DNA of 64,000 nt from Chengkuizengella sp. SCS-71B (lineage in GTDB: Bacteria > Bacillota > Bacilli > Paenibacillales > KCTC-33759): contig NZ_JAZHSH010000001.1 of the NCBI RefSeq assembly GCF_040100845.1, positions 186,001 through 250,000 of the forward strand, written 5' to 3'. Below the pieces are notes generated by a model. That model did not search any database. It was not told the DNA's origin and was given only the letters and a program-made list of their open reading frames with translations. How positions within the stretch are numbered: the stretch's first letter is position 1; every line of letters begins with the position of its first letter. Of the stretch, positions 34,016 to 42,374 are shown piece after piece. The position numbers and the translations under genes were made by a program.

Positions 34016-36157
34016 ATGAACAAATTAACAAATAAGGTATTATCAATTGTTATAGCTATCACTTTAGGTTTTGGTACATTATTCAGTCCAAGTTTTACGG
34101 TTTCTGCTGCAGATGATGGAATAACTGGAGAACAGAATCCAATAAATTTGCTTGAAGAAACTTCATTTCATAATTACGTAGAAGTAATGACAACAATAGG
34201 ATTTCCGAGTTGGGCACAGTACATCCCTAATGCTGACATACATATAAGTGCGGCTAAAAATAGTGCGAAATCTTGGGAAACTGATATTAAACCGCATGCT
34301 GTTGAGATTATTCACAATGTAATAGCTTATGAAAAAAATTTTATCTCAGCATACAACCAATTAGTGGAACTTTCCAACCAACTTGATGATCCAAATAAGA
34401 AAACAGAATTTCTTGGAATTGTTAATGTATTACAAAAAAATCTAGAGGATCATACCGCTTCTGTAAATGAAGAACACAATATCATTGATAATTTCAAGAA
34501 ACTATTACGTGATGTGGATCGAGCTAATTTTCAAATTGACTATAATTACGCTGTTCAAAGGAAAAAGGATATAGTAAGTGAAATTACTGATTTGGAAAAT
34601 AAAGTAGAAGATATTAATCGAAAATATAATGAGAAAAAATTAACACCAGTTTGTGATGCTTTTGGTTGTCGCTATATAGAAGTGCCTAAATATGATAAAC
34701 ATCAATTGGATTTAGAAAAAGCTAAAGCAGTAGAGGAGCTACAAAATAAAAAAAATGAGCAATCTGCTATCAATACTGCTATAGACCAATTAGAGAAATA
34801 TCTCAATGTAATTGATGGTGCTTATAAATTTTTAGACCATGGTTTAAGTGGATTAGAGAATCAATGGAACAGTTTATTTTTAAAATTTGAAAGAATACTA
34901 GAAATTGTTACAAACGAAATAGATATTGATAGTTTCTTTTTAATTTCATTTTTAAATGATGCTAAGCTTACTTGGGATGATATACTGCAGTTGGCACAAG
35001 TTATTGAAATTAAAATGGATACTTTTAAAAGTAAGGTTCTTGGTTGCTCCATTCCTTGGGGAGTAGATAATCTACCTTTTGAGGGGGAGATTTACTATAC
35101 ATTATATGATGGAAACCCGACAGAAGGCGGACTAAAAGTAGGTAAGTTTGCAGGGACGGAATTGGCTATAACCCTGTCTTCAGAATTGTATGATATGTTA
35201 GAAGTAATCCCCCCTGACCAAGCTTTGTATGCTGTACAAGAAATCCTTGTGAATGGTGAATCATTTAAATTAGATGCTAGACCAATATCTAATCCACTGT
35301 TTGAAACTTCTTTTTTATTTTCAGAATCAGACTTTAAAGGTGATTGTATTACTGTAAGTAAGGGACAAACAATAAATTTAAATCAAACAGGTTATTATAA
35401 CTTTGATAACAAGTTGTCCTCTATGGTAGTGAAAGGGAATGTATATGTTAGTTTATTTGCTGAATTAAACTCTGGAGGAAGTTCACAAAGGGTTTTCACG
35501 GATGAGGATGGTTATGCTCAAGTTAGTGACTTCGGCGGTATGTTTATAGGATCGGATACCGTGTCTTCTATAAATGTTTCTGAAAAAAAAGATGGAGTCT
35601 ATACGTTTGATGGAGCAAATTTTAGTGGATCTTTGGATATATATAACGATGAGCAATTTGCTAAAGATACAGGTGGTCTAACTGCAAATGATTGGATGGG
35701 TTATCAAAGAGGAGATACCTATTTTAAAAAAGATGATTCTATATCATCTGTAAAAGTGATTGGTCCATATGCGGCAGCTTTATATGAGAATTATAACTGG
35801 TCTGGAGCATTTGCATTAGTTAAAGAGGATTTTGGTGGTCCAAATTTAGATAGTAATATAGATAATAAAGCTTCATCAATAAGTATATTCCATGGTGAGG
35901 GTATCTGGTTCTTTGATATCCAATCTTATAGAGGAAATTATAACCGGGTAACAGCGGATTGTAGCTTTAGTCCGAATTGTGGATTTCCTAATGATACATT
36001 ATCCTCTGTGTTAATTATTGGAGATTATGGAGTTAGATTGTATGAACACGCCGATTATCAAGGTAGAGAACAATTAGTGATTAACTTTGATCAGTATACG
36101 GGAAGCTCCGGAGATATAGGAGATAATTTAATGTCTTCTTGGAGAATAATAAAGTAA
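34016..36157 (+). CDS. toxin-like helical protein fused to beta/gamma-crystallin domains (component 3)
   Basis: 713 residues. Signal peptide 1-31 (LSIVIAITLGFGTLF, cleavage near VSA-AD). Residues ~35-340 are long helices laid out as in HBL/NHE components (SAKSWETDIKPHAVEIIHNV aligns with the helix 2 of components 1 and 2). Where those have a hydrophobic hairpin, this one has a short segment TPVCDAFGCRYIEVPKY near 210, with two Cys likely disulfide bonded, flanked by coiled coil. Residues ~428-713 are beta/gamma-crystallin Greek keys: six D/N-D/N-x-x-S-S-like calcium motifs occur (DNKLSS, SDTVSS, DDSISS, DNKASS, NDTLSS, DNLMSS), with YEN/YEHADYQG-type strands. That gives about three domains. 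No sequence-level precedent for this fusion is known to me. Confidence 0.8.
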   Translation: MNKLTNKVLSIVIAITLGFGTLFSPSFTVSAADDGITGEQNPINLLEETSFHNYVEVMTTIGFPSWAQYIPNADIHISAAKNSAKSWETDIKPHAVEIIHNVIAYEKNFISAYNQLVELSNQLDDPNKKTEFLGIVNVLQKNLEDHTASVNEEHNIIDNFKKLLRDVDRANFQIDYNYAVQRKKDIVSEITDLENKVEDINRKYNEKKLTPVCDAFGCRYIEVPKYDKHQLDLEKAKAVEELQNKKNEQSAINTAIDQLEKYLNVIDGAYKFLDHGLSGLENQWNSLFLKFERILEIVTNEIDIDSFFLISFLNDAKLTWDDILQLAQVIEIKMDTFKSKVLGCSIPWGVDNLPFEGEIYYTLYDGNPTEGGLKVGKFAGTELAITLSSELYDMLEVIPPDQALYAVQEILVNGESFKLDARPISNPLFETSFLFSESDFKGDCITVSKGQTINLNQTGYYNFDNKLSSMVVKGNVYVSLFAELNSGGSSQRVFTDEDGYAQVSDFGGMFIGSDTVSSINVSEKKDGVYTFDGANFSGSLDIYNDEQFAKDTGGLTANDWMGYQRGDTYFKKDDSISSVKVIGPYAAALYENYNWSGAFALVKEDFGGPNLDSNIDNKASSISIFHGEGIWFFDIQSYRGNYNRVTADCSFSPNCGFPNDTLSSVLIIGDYGVRLYEHADYQGREQLVINFDQYTGSSGDIGDNLMSSWRIIK

Positions 36158-36194
36158 ACTAAGCATATTTACTAATCTATCAAAATTACCATTG

Positions 36195-36232
36195 AAATCA
36201 CACTTCGTTTTTCGGAGTGTGGTTTATTTCTT
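36195..36232 (+). terminator. rho-independent terminator of component 3
   Basis: Stem CACACTTCG / CGGAGTGTG, loop of T residues, flanked by AAAT and GGTTTATTTC, 38 bases after the stop. Confidence 0.7.
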
Positions 36233-36279
36233 GTTCGTATATTTTTTTGAGGAGTAGTAGTCTACTAAATTTAAAATCT

Positions 36280-36444
36280 TCTAATTTGTTCTTACTTTGA
36301 AATAAGATTTTATGCGTTGGACTCTGCTCTCTAACTTTCTGCTTGGTTTTCGATTCAGTCAGAGAAGGCGAATTGACGGCTAAAGATTTTACGTTGCTGA
36401 CCATTTCCAGCAACAACCTCATATCTTCAGTTTTCAAAGAGCAA
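36280..36444. repeat. dispersed intergenic repeat, copy B, with rRNA-leader-like boxA segment
   Basis: 36280-36362 shares the two conserved blocks described for copy A (29622). Read on the minus strand, 36425-36444 begins TTGCTCTTTGAAAACTGAAG, which resembles the conserved boxA-containing leader or spacer of rRNA operons in this group, and the two conserved blocks follow it. A 79-codon minus-strand frame covers the element but has no Shine-Dalgarno site or recognisable product. I read it as a non-coding repeat or a decayed mobile fragment. Confidence 0.5.
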
Positions 36445-36540
36445 TCTGCATAGACTTATTATATCATAATTTTTAGTTCATATATATAAAAATGTAAGTA
36501 TTAACTTTCCTATAGAGCTTGACCTCCCATATAGCAGTGC

Positions 36541-37638
36541 CTAGCTGGAACAATTTCTTTTAAATCTCATTTCTTCTATCATTTTATTATTACTGGTGAC
36601 GTAGGTGCTATGTGGAATATATTTTGCTGCGATGTCATTATGTTTTTTTGCTTTATCAATATTACCCAAAGACATGTAACATGAACATAATTGTATATGA
36701 GGGAACCAAGTATAGTAGGATGGTTCTATAAAGGTACTCTGTTGAGGGAAATCTATAACAGTAGCTATTTTATACCAACATACTGCTTGGTGAACCTCAT
36801 TTTTAAGCATATATATGTGTGCTAATTTACAACAAATCTCTGCCCTAGGGGATTCTAGTTTAAATGTAAGTAAGCAATATGCAACCGACTTATCTAATTC
36901 ATTAAAATGGATATGACAATCAGCGAGCTTTCCGTATACATAAATTTTAATTTCACTTCTATCATTAGTTTCTTTAAGATATTTTTCATACCATTCCTTG
37001 GCTAATTTGTATTGACTATGTCCAAAACATGCATTCGCGAAGAAAAACATATCCCTAGTCGATAAAATTTTTCCTTGTGCAATCGCACTTTTATAAGTTT
37101 TAAAGGTTCGATCAGAATGTTGCTTATTTTTCATATGTTTGATTACAATATTTGTTATGAATATTTCTCTTCCTGAAATATCAAGTGCAGCGTGTACAAA
37201 CCCCTTCCATTTAAAATTACATTCTCTTCTTACAATACTATCGCGATGATGAGTAAATATTGGGTTCCCTTCTGCATCAAAAGCGTATTGATATTCCATA
37301 ACCACAACATCTATATGATGAGTGACAAGATTTTTTTTTAATTCTTTAATTTGTTCTTGACTTTCTTCTGGAACAATATCATCTGCGTCTAACCATATAA
37401 TGTAGTCTTTCGTTGCTTTAGAAAATGAAAAATTACGTGCTTTAGAAAAATCATCCACCCACTCAAAATCATATATCTTGTCTGTGTATTTTTTAGCTAT
37501 TTCTTTCGTTCGATCGGTTGATCCTGTATCTACAATAATGATTTCTTCAACCAAATTTGCGATTGATGATAAACATCTATCTAATACTTCTTCTTCATCC
37601 CTGACACTCATACAAAGGCTTAACGTTGCGTTTTTCAT
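36541..37638 (-). CDS. family 2 glycosyltransferase with C-terminal TPR
   Basis: 365 residues. GT-A fold N-terminus (LSLCMSVRDEEEVLDRCLSS, IIVDTGSTDRTKEIAKKY) with the metal-binding DxD in IIWLDADDIVP near 78-88; the C-terminal ~160 residues are TPR-like helices (FFANACFGHSQYKLAKEWY, CCKLAHIYMLKNEVHQAVCWY). This SunS/CDP-sugar-like architecture glycosylates proteins, including surface appendages and bacteriocins. It lies at the edge of a cluster with CDP-hexose genes and two beta-rich surface-like proteins, which are the plausible acceptors. ATG follows AAGGGGCG. Confidence 0.88.
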   Translation of the reverse strand: MKNATLSLCMSVRDEEEVLDRCLSSIANLVEEIIIVDTGSTDRTKEIAKKYTDKIYDFEWVDDFSKARNFSFSKATKDYIIWLDADDIVPEESQEQIKELKKNLVTHHIDVVVMEYQYAFDAEGNPIFTHHRDSIVRRECNFKWKGFVHAALDISGREIFITNIVIKHMKNKQHSDRTFKTYKSAIAQGKILSTRDMFFFANACFGHSQYKLAKEWYEKYLKETNDRSEIKIYVYGKLADCHIHFNELDKSVAYCLLTFKLESPRAEICCKLAHIYMLKNEVHQAVCWYKIATVIDFPQQSTFIEPSYYTWFPHIQLCSCYMSLGNIDKAKKHNDIAAKYIPHSTYVTSNNKMIEEMRFKRNCSS

Positions 37639-37700
37639 AACTATCGCCCCTTAAAGTTTGAAAATGTTTTCTTCTTAAATTTAAAAATTTATATATTATT

Positions 37701-37736
37701 TCCTTAGGCTTATATAAAAAAATTCAAGCCTAAGGA
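37701..37736 (-). terminator. 11-bp perfect hairpin
   Basis: TCCTTAGGCTT / AAGCCTAAGGA with a 14-base AT loop, between the 37771 gene and the glycosyltransferase gene on the same strand. It lacks a U run and may only attenuate read-through. Confidence 0.45.
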
Positions 37737-37753
37737 TGTATATAAAAATCAGA

Positions 37754-37783
37754 AGACAAATGTGTAATGATTAACATTTGTCT
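37754..37783 (-). terminator. terminator of the 37771 gene
   Basis: 10-bp perfect stem AGACAAATGT / ACATTTGTCT that begins inside the last codons; on the minus strand it is followed by TCTGATTTTTATA. Confidence 0.6.
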
Positions 37784-38289
37784 AATTTGTCTACAAAAAG
37801 AGCATTCAATGTTCGATCTGTTACAGTGGCTGTTGACGTTGCTCCATCCGCTGGATCTAATTTTCTTGCCTTTACTTGATAGCAGTTCATTCCAAGTGAT
37901 GGTGTGTCACAAAACGTAAAATTGGGTTGGTTATTTTGAGTAAAAGATGATTCAAACGGTGAAAACATCACAGGATTACCTGTAATAAGATCAGACGCAG
38001 AAGTCACAGTACGATTAGAATGACCAGATGTAACAGTTGATCCAATCTGTTGATCATTATTACAAAGAGTGTAAACAACATTTGCATTAGGATTTACATC
38101 AATATCTTGGCCAGTTTCTTGATCAGTTGCAGTGAGAAATTCATCAACTGACCAATCAAGTTTCACATTTTTATCCTGATCTTTCACACATACTTTGACT
38201 TCAAGAATAACTTGATCATTGTTATCTAACATCACTGGATCATTCCTAAAATCGCATTTTATCTTTGATTCTTTTTTAAACGATGACAT
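37771..38289 (-). CDS. beta-rich protein, candidate spore-surface glycoprotein (paralog 1)
   Basis: 172 residues, no signal peptide. Strand-rich: DNNDQVILEVKVCVKDQDKN, VKLDWSVDEFLTATDQ, NVVYTLCNNDQQIG, NFTFCDTPSLGMNCYQVKAR. It shares most of its length with the protein at 40775; paralog 1 has a 14-residue insert in the middle and extra Cys. ATG sits behind AAAGGAGGTAAAG and the promoter at 38318 matches sigma-K. Late mother-cell expression without a signal peptide, next to sugar-nucleotide and glycosyltransferase genes, fits an exosporium or coat protein that is glycosylated. I do not recognise the domain family. Confidence 0.72.
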   Translation of the reverse strand: MSSFKKESKIKCDFRNDPVMLDNNDQVILEVKVCVKDQDKNVKLDWSVDEFLTATDQETGQDIDVNPNANVVYTLCNNDQQIGSTVTSGHSNRTVTSASDLITGNPVMFSPFESSFTQNNQPNFTFCDTPSLGMNCYQVKARKLDPADGATSTATVTDRTLNALFVDKLDKC

Positions 38290-38317
38290 TTCTTTACCTC
38301 CTTTTTTTAGAGTGATA

Positions 38318-38350
38318 TATATTATGCGAAATAAACTACTCTTGTATAGT
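38318..38350 (-). promoter_or_regulatory. sigma-K-like promoter of paralog 1
   Basis: On the minus strand: CTATACAA, then CATAATATA with 17 bases between the -35 AC and the -10 CATA. The -10 fits CATAnnnTA exactly. The same arrangement precedes the paralog at 40775 and a relic at 38511. Confidence 0.65.
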
Positions 38351-38451
38351 CAAATATAAGGTGAAAAGAAAATTCTATTAAAAAAGGTACATTTTAATTT
38401 ATAAGGCTTCATTATATGTAACAAAAGCACTATAAAAAATAGAAAATTTGT

Positions 38452-38511
38452 TTAAAAAGAATAGATTAATAGGCTAATCTTGAATAAACAAATCGATGTG
38501 TACTTTGACAT
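38452..38511 (-). pseudogene. relic of a third paralog, start codon and promoter only
   Basis: A GGAGGTAAAGTG site and an ATG at 38511 open a 19-residue frame (MSKYTSICLFKISLLIYSF) unrelated to the paralogs after the first codons. The upstream 150 bases match those of the 37771 gene closely. Bases 38477-38496 are identical to 39756-39775, the 3' end of rfbG. A deletion has therefore joined the 3' end of an rfbG-like gene to the 5' end of a paralog. Confidence 0.6.
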
Positions 38512-38542
38512 CACTTTACCTCCTTCTTTTTTTAGAATGATA

Positions 38543-38575
38543 TATATTATGTAAAATAGACTATTCTTGTATAGT
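38543..38575 (-). promoter_or_regulatory. sigma-K-like promoter of the relic
   Basis: CTATACAA and CATAATATA, 17 bases between AC and CATA, as in the intact paralog promoter. Still intact in front of a truncated gene. Confidence 0.6.
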
Positions 38576-38732
38576 TAAATATCTGAAATGCTTAAATTTT
38601 TTAAAAAATGATACATTTTAATTCATAAGGCTTCATTATATATAACAATAGCACTACACTATAAATAATTTGCTTTGGCAAATTGTCATTATGATTTTTG
38701 GAAATCAGTAATCCTTAGAAAGTGTGGAAATA

Positions 38733-39794
38733 ATGATGTTGAATTTTTATAAAAATAAAAGCATTTTTGTGACCGGCCATACTGGGTTTAAAGGAGCATG
38801 GTTATGTAAAATTCTCATCAATGCAGGATCAAGAGTTACGGGATACGCTCTAGATCCTCCAACAAATCCAAGTTTATTTAAGCTTAGTGGACTAGAAAGT
38901 CAGATGACTTCAATTATTAAAGATATTAGAGATGCTGAGAGTCTACAAGAAAGCTTTAATATCGCACAACCAGAAATTGTCATTCACTTAGCATCGCAGC
39001 CCCTCGTATTAGCTTCATATGAAAACCCACATTACACATATGAAACTAACGTAATGGGTACAGTAAATATTTTAGAATGCATTCGCAAAAGTAATAATGT
39101 TAAATCCGTGCTTATTGTTACATCAGATAAAGTATATAAAAATAATAAATGGATTTGGGGTTATCGAGAGAATGATCCACTTGGTGGTGATGATCCATAT
39201 TCTAATAGCAAGTCTTGTTCTGAACTAATAACAAAAAGTTATAAAAAGTCATTTTTAAAAGATAAAAATATTGCTATCTCAACTGCAAGAGCAGGGAATG
39301 TACTTGGTGGTGGTGATTTTGCAAAACATAGAATTATTCCTGATTGTATTAGAGCAATTGAAAATAATGTTGACATTATTGTTCGCAATCCATATTCAAG
39401 AAGACACTATCAACACGTATTTGAACCTCTCTATGCATATTTAATGATTATTCAAAAGCAATATGATGATATGAAATATTCAGATTGCTATAATGTAGGC
39501 CCTGATGAAAGGAATTGCATTACAAATGAAGAGCTAGTTGATTTATTTTGTGAAAAATGGGAAATAGCAACAGGTGATAAGCAAAATTGGGTGTATAAGC
39601 TTTCAAATGACCCTCCTGAAGCAAGTCTCTTGAAACTAGACAGTTCAAAGTTCCATTCTATTTTTAAGTGGCAATCAGAATGGAATATAGAAAAAGCAAT
39701 TGAAAAAACAATTGAATGGACAAAAGTTTATATGAATAATGAAGATATAGATTTTATCTTGAATAAACAAATCGAAGAATTTTTAAAAACGTGA
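38733..39794 (+). CDS. rfbG: CDP-glucose 4,6-dehydratase
   Basis: 353 residues from ATG 38733; the frame starts at GTG 38724 and the Shine-Dalgarno site is weak, so the start is uncertain by a few codons. Extended SDR: VTGHTGFKGAWL nucleotide loop, HLASQPLVLASYENP, catalytic Tyr/Lys in PYSNSKSCSE, RAGNVLGGGDF. The order GHTGFKG and SQPLV mark the CDP-glucose rather than dTDP- or GDP-sugar dehydratases. It makes CDP-4-keto-6-deoxyglucose from the product of RfbF (41471). Same strand and 64 bases before the epimerase gene. Confidence 0.92.
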   Translation: MMLNFYKNKSIFVTGHTGFKGAWLCKILINAGSRVTGYALDPPTNPSLFKLSGLESQMTSIIKDIRDAESLQESFNIAQPEIVIHLASQPLVLASYENPHYTYETNVMGTVNILECIRKSNNVKSVLIVTSDKVYKNNKWIWGYRENDPLGGDDPYSNSKSCSELITKSYKKSFLKDKNIAISTARAGNVLGGGDFAKHRIIPDCIRAIENNVDIIVRNPYSRRHYQHVFEPLYAYLMIIQKQYDDMKYSDCYNVGPDERNCITNEELVDLFCEKWEIATGDKQNWVYKLSNDPPEASLLKLDSSKFHSIFKWQSEWNIEKAIEKTIEWTKVYMNNEDIDFILNKQIEEFLKT

Positions 39795-39858
39795 TCAAAA
39801 AAACACTTTATGATTAATTTTTTTTCACTACATTGAATTTTTACAAAAGGAGATGAAT

Positions 39859-40794
39859 ATGAAAAAAGCAATTGTGACTGGAGCTAATGGCTTCATTGGC
39901 AGTCATGTTATAACGGAATTAGTAAACCATAATGTCGAAGTGATTGCTATTGTTAAAAATGAAGATTCAAATATTGACTCGCTAGCTAAAAATATAAACC
40001 ACATTAAGATAATTTGTTGTACTCTAACAGATCTTAACACTTTACCCAATAAAATAGCAGATAGAGATATTGATATCTTCTATCATTTTGCTTGGGAGGG
40101 GTGTGAAGGAAATATTAGAATAAACGAGAACGTACAAACACTTAATGCCTTGTGGACAGTTAATAGTGTTAAAGTTGCAAAAGAGCTTGGGTGTCATAGA
40201 TTTGTTGGAGCTGGTAGTATCATGGAGAAAGAAGCTTTGTCCGCTGTGTACACTCAAAAAAACAAACCAGGAATGGATTATATATACGGAACAAGCAAAT
40301 TAACAGCTCACTGTTTTAGTAAATGTACAGCAGCTCAATTGGGCATAGAACATGTGTGGGGAATCATTACAAATGCATATGGGCCAGGAGATATGTCCTC
40401 TCGCTTTTTGAACACAACAATCAGGAAAATTATTAAAAATGAACCATTGGAATTTACTAAGGCAACTCAAATCTATGATTTTATTTATATTGCTGATGTA
40501 GCAAAAGCTTTTTACTACATAGGATTATATGGGAAGCCCTTCTGCAACTATATAGTAGGAAGCTCTAATCCAAAACCATTAAAACAATTTATTCACGTGA
40601 TTCAGCAAACTCTGGCCCCAGAAAGGGAATTTTCCTTTGGAATCATCCCTTTTACCGGAGGAAATTTGTCACTTGATCAATTTAATACCCATGAAATTGA
40701 AAAAGATACGGAATTCAAAGCAAATGTATCTTTTCAAGAAGGTATTAAAAAAACGATGAAATGGTTAAAAGGTATCAACACTTCTCGACAATAA
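39859..40794 (+). CDS. NAD-dependent epimerase/reductase for a CDP- (or NDP-) sugar
   Basis: 311 residues from ATG 39859, six bases after AAAGGAG; ATG 39853 touches that site. Short-chain extended SDR: VTGANGFIGSHV, FYHFAWEGCEGN, catalytic YGTSK in the YxxxK position, YGPGDMSSRF. The HFAWEG block is seen in reductases such as abequose- or paratose-type synthases that act after RfbG. The final sugar cannot be told. The 3' end overlaps the convergent 40775 gene by 20 bases. Confidence 0.85.
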   Translation: MKKAIVTGANGFIGSHVITELVNHNVEVIAIVKNEDSNIDSLAKNINHIKIICCTLTDLNTLPNKIADRDIDIFYHFAWEGCEGNIRINENVQTLNALWTVNSVKVAKELGCHRFVGAGSIMEKEALSAVYTQKNKPGMDYIYGTSKLTAHCFSKCTAAQLGIEHVWGIITNAYGPGDMSSRFLNTTIRKIIKNEPLEFTKATQIYDFIYIADVAKAFYYIGLYGKPFCNYIVGSSNPKPLKQFIHVIQQTLAPEREFSFGIIPFTGGNLSLDQFNTHEIEKDTEFKANVSFQEGIKKTMKWLKGINTSRQ

Positions 40795-41251
40795 GCGCAT
40801 TCAATGTTCTAGCTGTTACAGTTGCTGTTGATGTTGCTCCATCCGTAGGATCTAATTTTCTCGCCTTTACTTGATAACAATTCAGCCCAAGTAATGGTGT
40901 GTCACAAAATGTAAAATTGGGTTGATTATTTTGAGAGAAAGATGATTGATTCACAGGAGTACTTCCTATAGATCTAGTTCGATTCGAATGTCCTGATGTT
41001 ATAGGTGCAGCAATTGGTTGATCATTATTACAAAGAGTGTAAACAACATTTGCATTAGGGTTTACAATTTCTCCTAATATTTGGTCAGTTGCAGTAAGTA
41101 ATTCATCAACTGACCAATCAAGTTTTACATTTTTATCTTGATCTTTCACATTTACTTTGACTTCGAGAATGACTTGATCATTGTTATCTAATATCACTTC
41201 ATCATCCCTAAAATCACATAGTATCTTTGTTTCTTTTTTAAAATTTGTCAT
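40775..41251 (-). CDS. beta-rich protein, candidate spore-surface glycoprotein (paralog 2)
   Basis: 158 residues. Matches the 37771 protein along nearly all its length (KETKILCDFRDDEVILDNND, VKLDWSVDELLTATDQ, NVVYTLCNNDQPI, NFTFCDTPLLGLNCYQVKAR), lacking its mid insert. No signal peptide. Preceded by a GGGAGGTGG site and a sigma-K-like promoter. Its 3' end overlaps the epimerase gene, so the pair is physically locked together. Function as for paralog 1: inferred spore-surface acceptor. Confidence 0.72.
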   Translation of the reverse strand: MTNFKKETKILCDFRDDEVILDNNDQVILEVKVNVKDQDKNVKLDWSVDELLTATDQILGEIVNPNANVVYTLCNNDQPIAAPITSGHSNRTRSIGSTPVNQSSFSQNNQPNFTFCDTPLLGLNCYQVKARKLDPTDGATSTATVTARTLNALIVEKC

Positions 41252-41280
41252 ATTTCCACCTCCCGTACATCGAATTAAAA

Positions 41281-41312
41281 TATTTTATGCATATGAAAGA
41301 TTTTTGTATAGA
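41281..41312 (-). promoter_or_regulatory. sigma-K-like promoter of paralog 2
   Basis: On the minus strand CTATACAA, then CATAAAATA with 16 bases between AC and CATA. Matches CATAnnnTA. Confidence 0.6.
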
Positions 41313-41470
41313 CAAATATACAGAAAGAAACTAGCTTTTTTTGAAAAAGGCACATTTTATCCATAACGTTGTATATAACAAGCACTTCAATAGAACTGTT
41401 GAGAATAGTCGTCAATTTATCACCATAAACTTACTATATTAATATGTAGTTGGGTAAGGAGGGAATTTCA

Positions 41471-42247
41471 TTGAAAGTCGTCATTTTAGCAGGCGGATTT
41501 GGAACAAGAATCAGTGAAGAAAGCTCTTTCATACCGAAACCGATGATAAAAATAGGTGAGAAACCAATTTTATGGCATATAATGAAATACTATTCATATT
41601 TTGGCTATAACGATTTTGTTATATGTTGTGGTTATAAACAAGAAGTTATTAAAAGCTTCTTTGCAAATTACTATTTACATATGTCGGATGTGACATTTGA
41701 TTTCACAACTGGAAATAAGATGATTGTTCATAGAAACACATCAGATCCTTGGAAAATTACATTAATAGATACTGGTCTTTATACGATGACTGGTGGAAGA
41801 ATTAATAGAGTGAGAGAATATGTAGGTAATCAAACCTTCATGCTTACTTATGGAGATGGTATTTCTAATGTTAATTTAAAGGAAATAGAAAAGTACCATA
41901 AATCACATGGAAAAATAGCCACAATAACTGCCGTTCAACCTGCTCCACGATTTGGAGTATTAGATATAGATGATGATGAAAAGGTTAATAACTTTAAAGA
42001 AAAACCAAAGGAAGGTGGTGGTTGGATAAATGCTGGATTTATGGTTTTAAATCCAGAGATCATGAACTATATTGAAGGAGATGTAACGACTTTTGAAAAA
42101 GATCCTTTAGAAACACTTGCTTTAGAAGGTCAACTTAAAGCATTTAAACATCACGGCTTTTGGCAATGTATAGATACTATTAATGATAAAGGTTTATTAG
42201 AAAAGTTATGGTTAAATAATCAGGCTCCTTGGAAACTGTGGGAATAA
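41471..42247 (+). CDS. rfbF: glucose-1-phosphate cytidylyltransferase
   Basis: 258 residues from TTG 41471 behind AAGGAGGG, matching the 257-residue norm for RfbF; the frame extends to 41450. Nucleotidyltransferase motif VVILAGGFGTRI, then IGEKPILWHIMKYYSYFG, FMLTYGDGISNV, and EKPKEGGGWINAGF. It turns glucose-1-phosphate and CTP into CDP-glucose, the substrate of RfbG. Facing away from the 40775 gene with 219 bases between, so it has its own promoter. Confidence 0.94.
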   Translation: MKVVILAGGFGTRISEESSFIPKPMIKIGEKPILWHIMKYYSYFGYNDFVICCGYKQEVIKSFFANYYLHMSDVTFDFTTGNKMIVHRNTSDPWKITLIDTGLYTMTGGRINRVREYVGNQTFMLTYGDGISNVNLKEIEKYHKSHGKIATITAVQPAPRFGVLDIDDDEKVNNFKEKPKEGGGWINAGFMVLNPEIMNYIEGDVTTFEKDPLETLALEGQLKAFKHHGFWQCIDTINDKGLLEKLWLNNQAPWKLWE

Positions 42248-42374
42248 TGATGTTCTAAAACTTTGATTTTCTAAAGAAAATAAATTGAAGTATACTTTGA
42301 AGAATAGTAAGTCGTTAAGGGATTTACTATTTTTGATTCCAATATGGATCGAAAATAGAAGAGGTGAAATCAAT

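Noticed and set aside
36198..36437. 79-codon minus-strand frame
   Set aside because: It overlaps the intergenic repeat and the component 3 terminator, lacks a ribosome-binding site, and has no recognisable domain.
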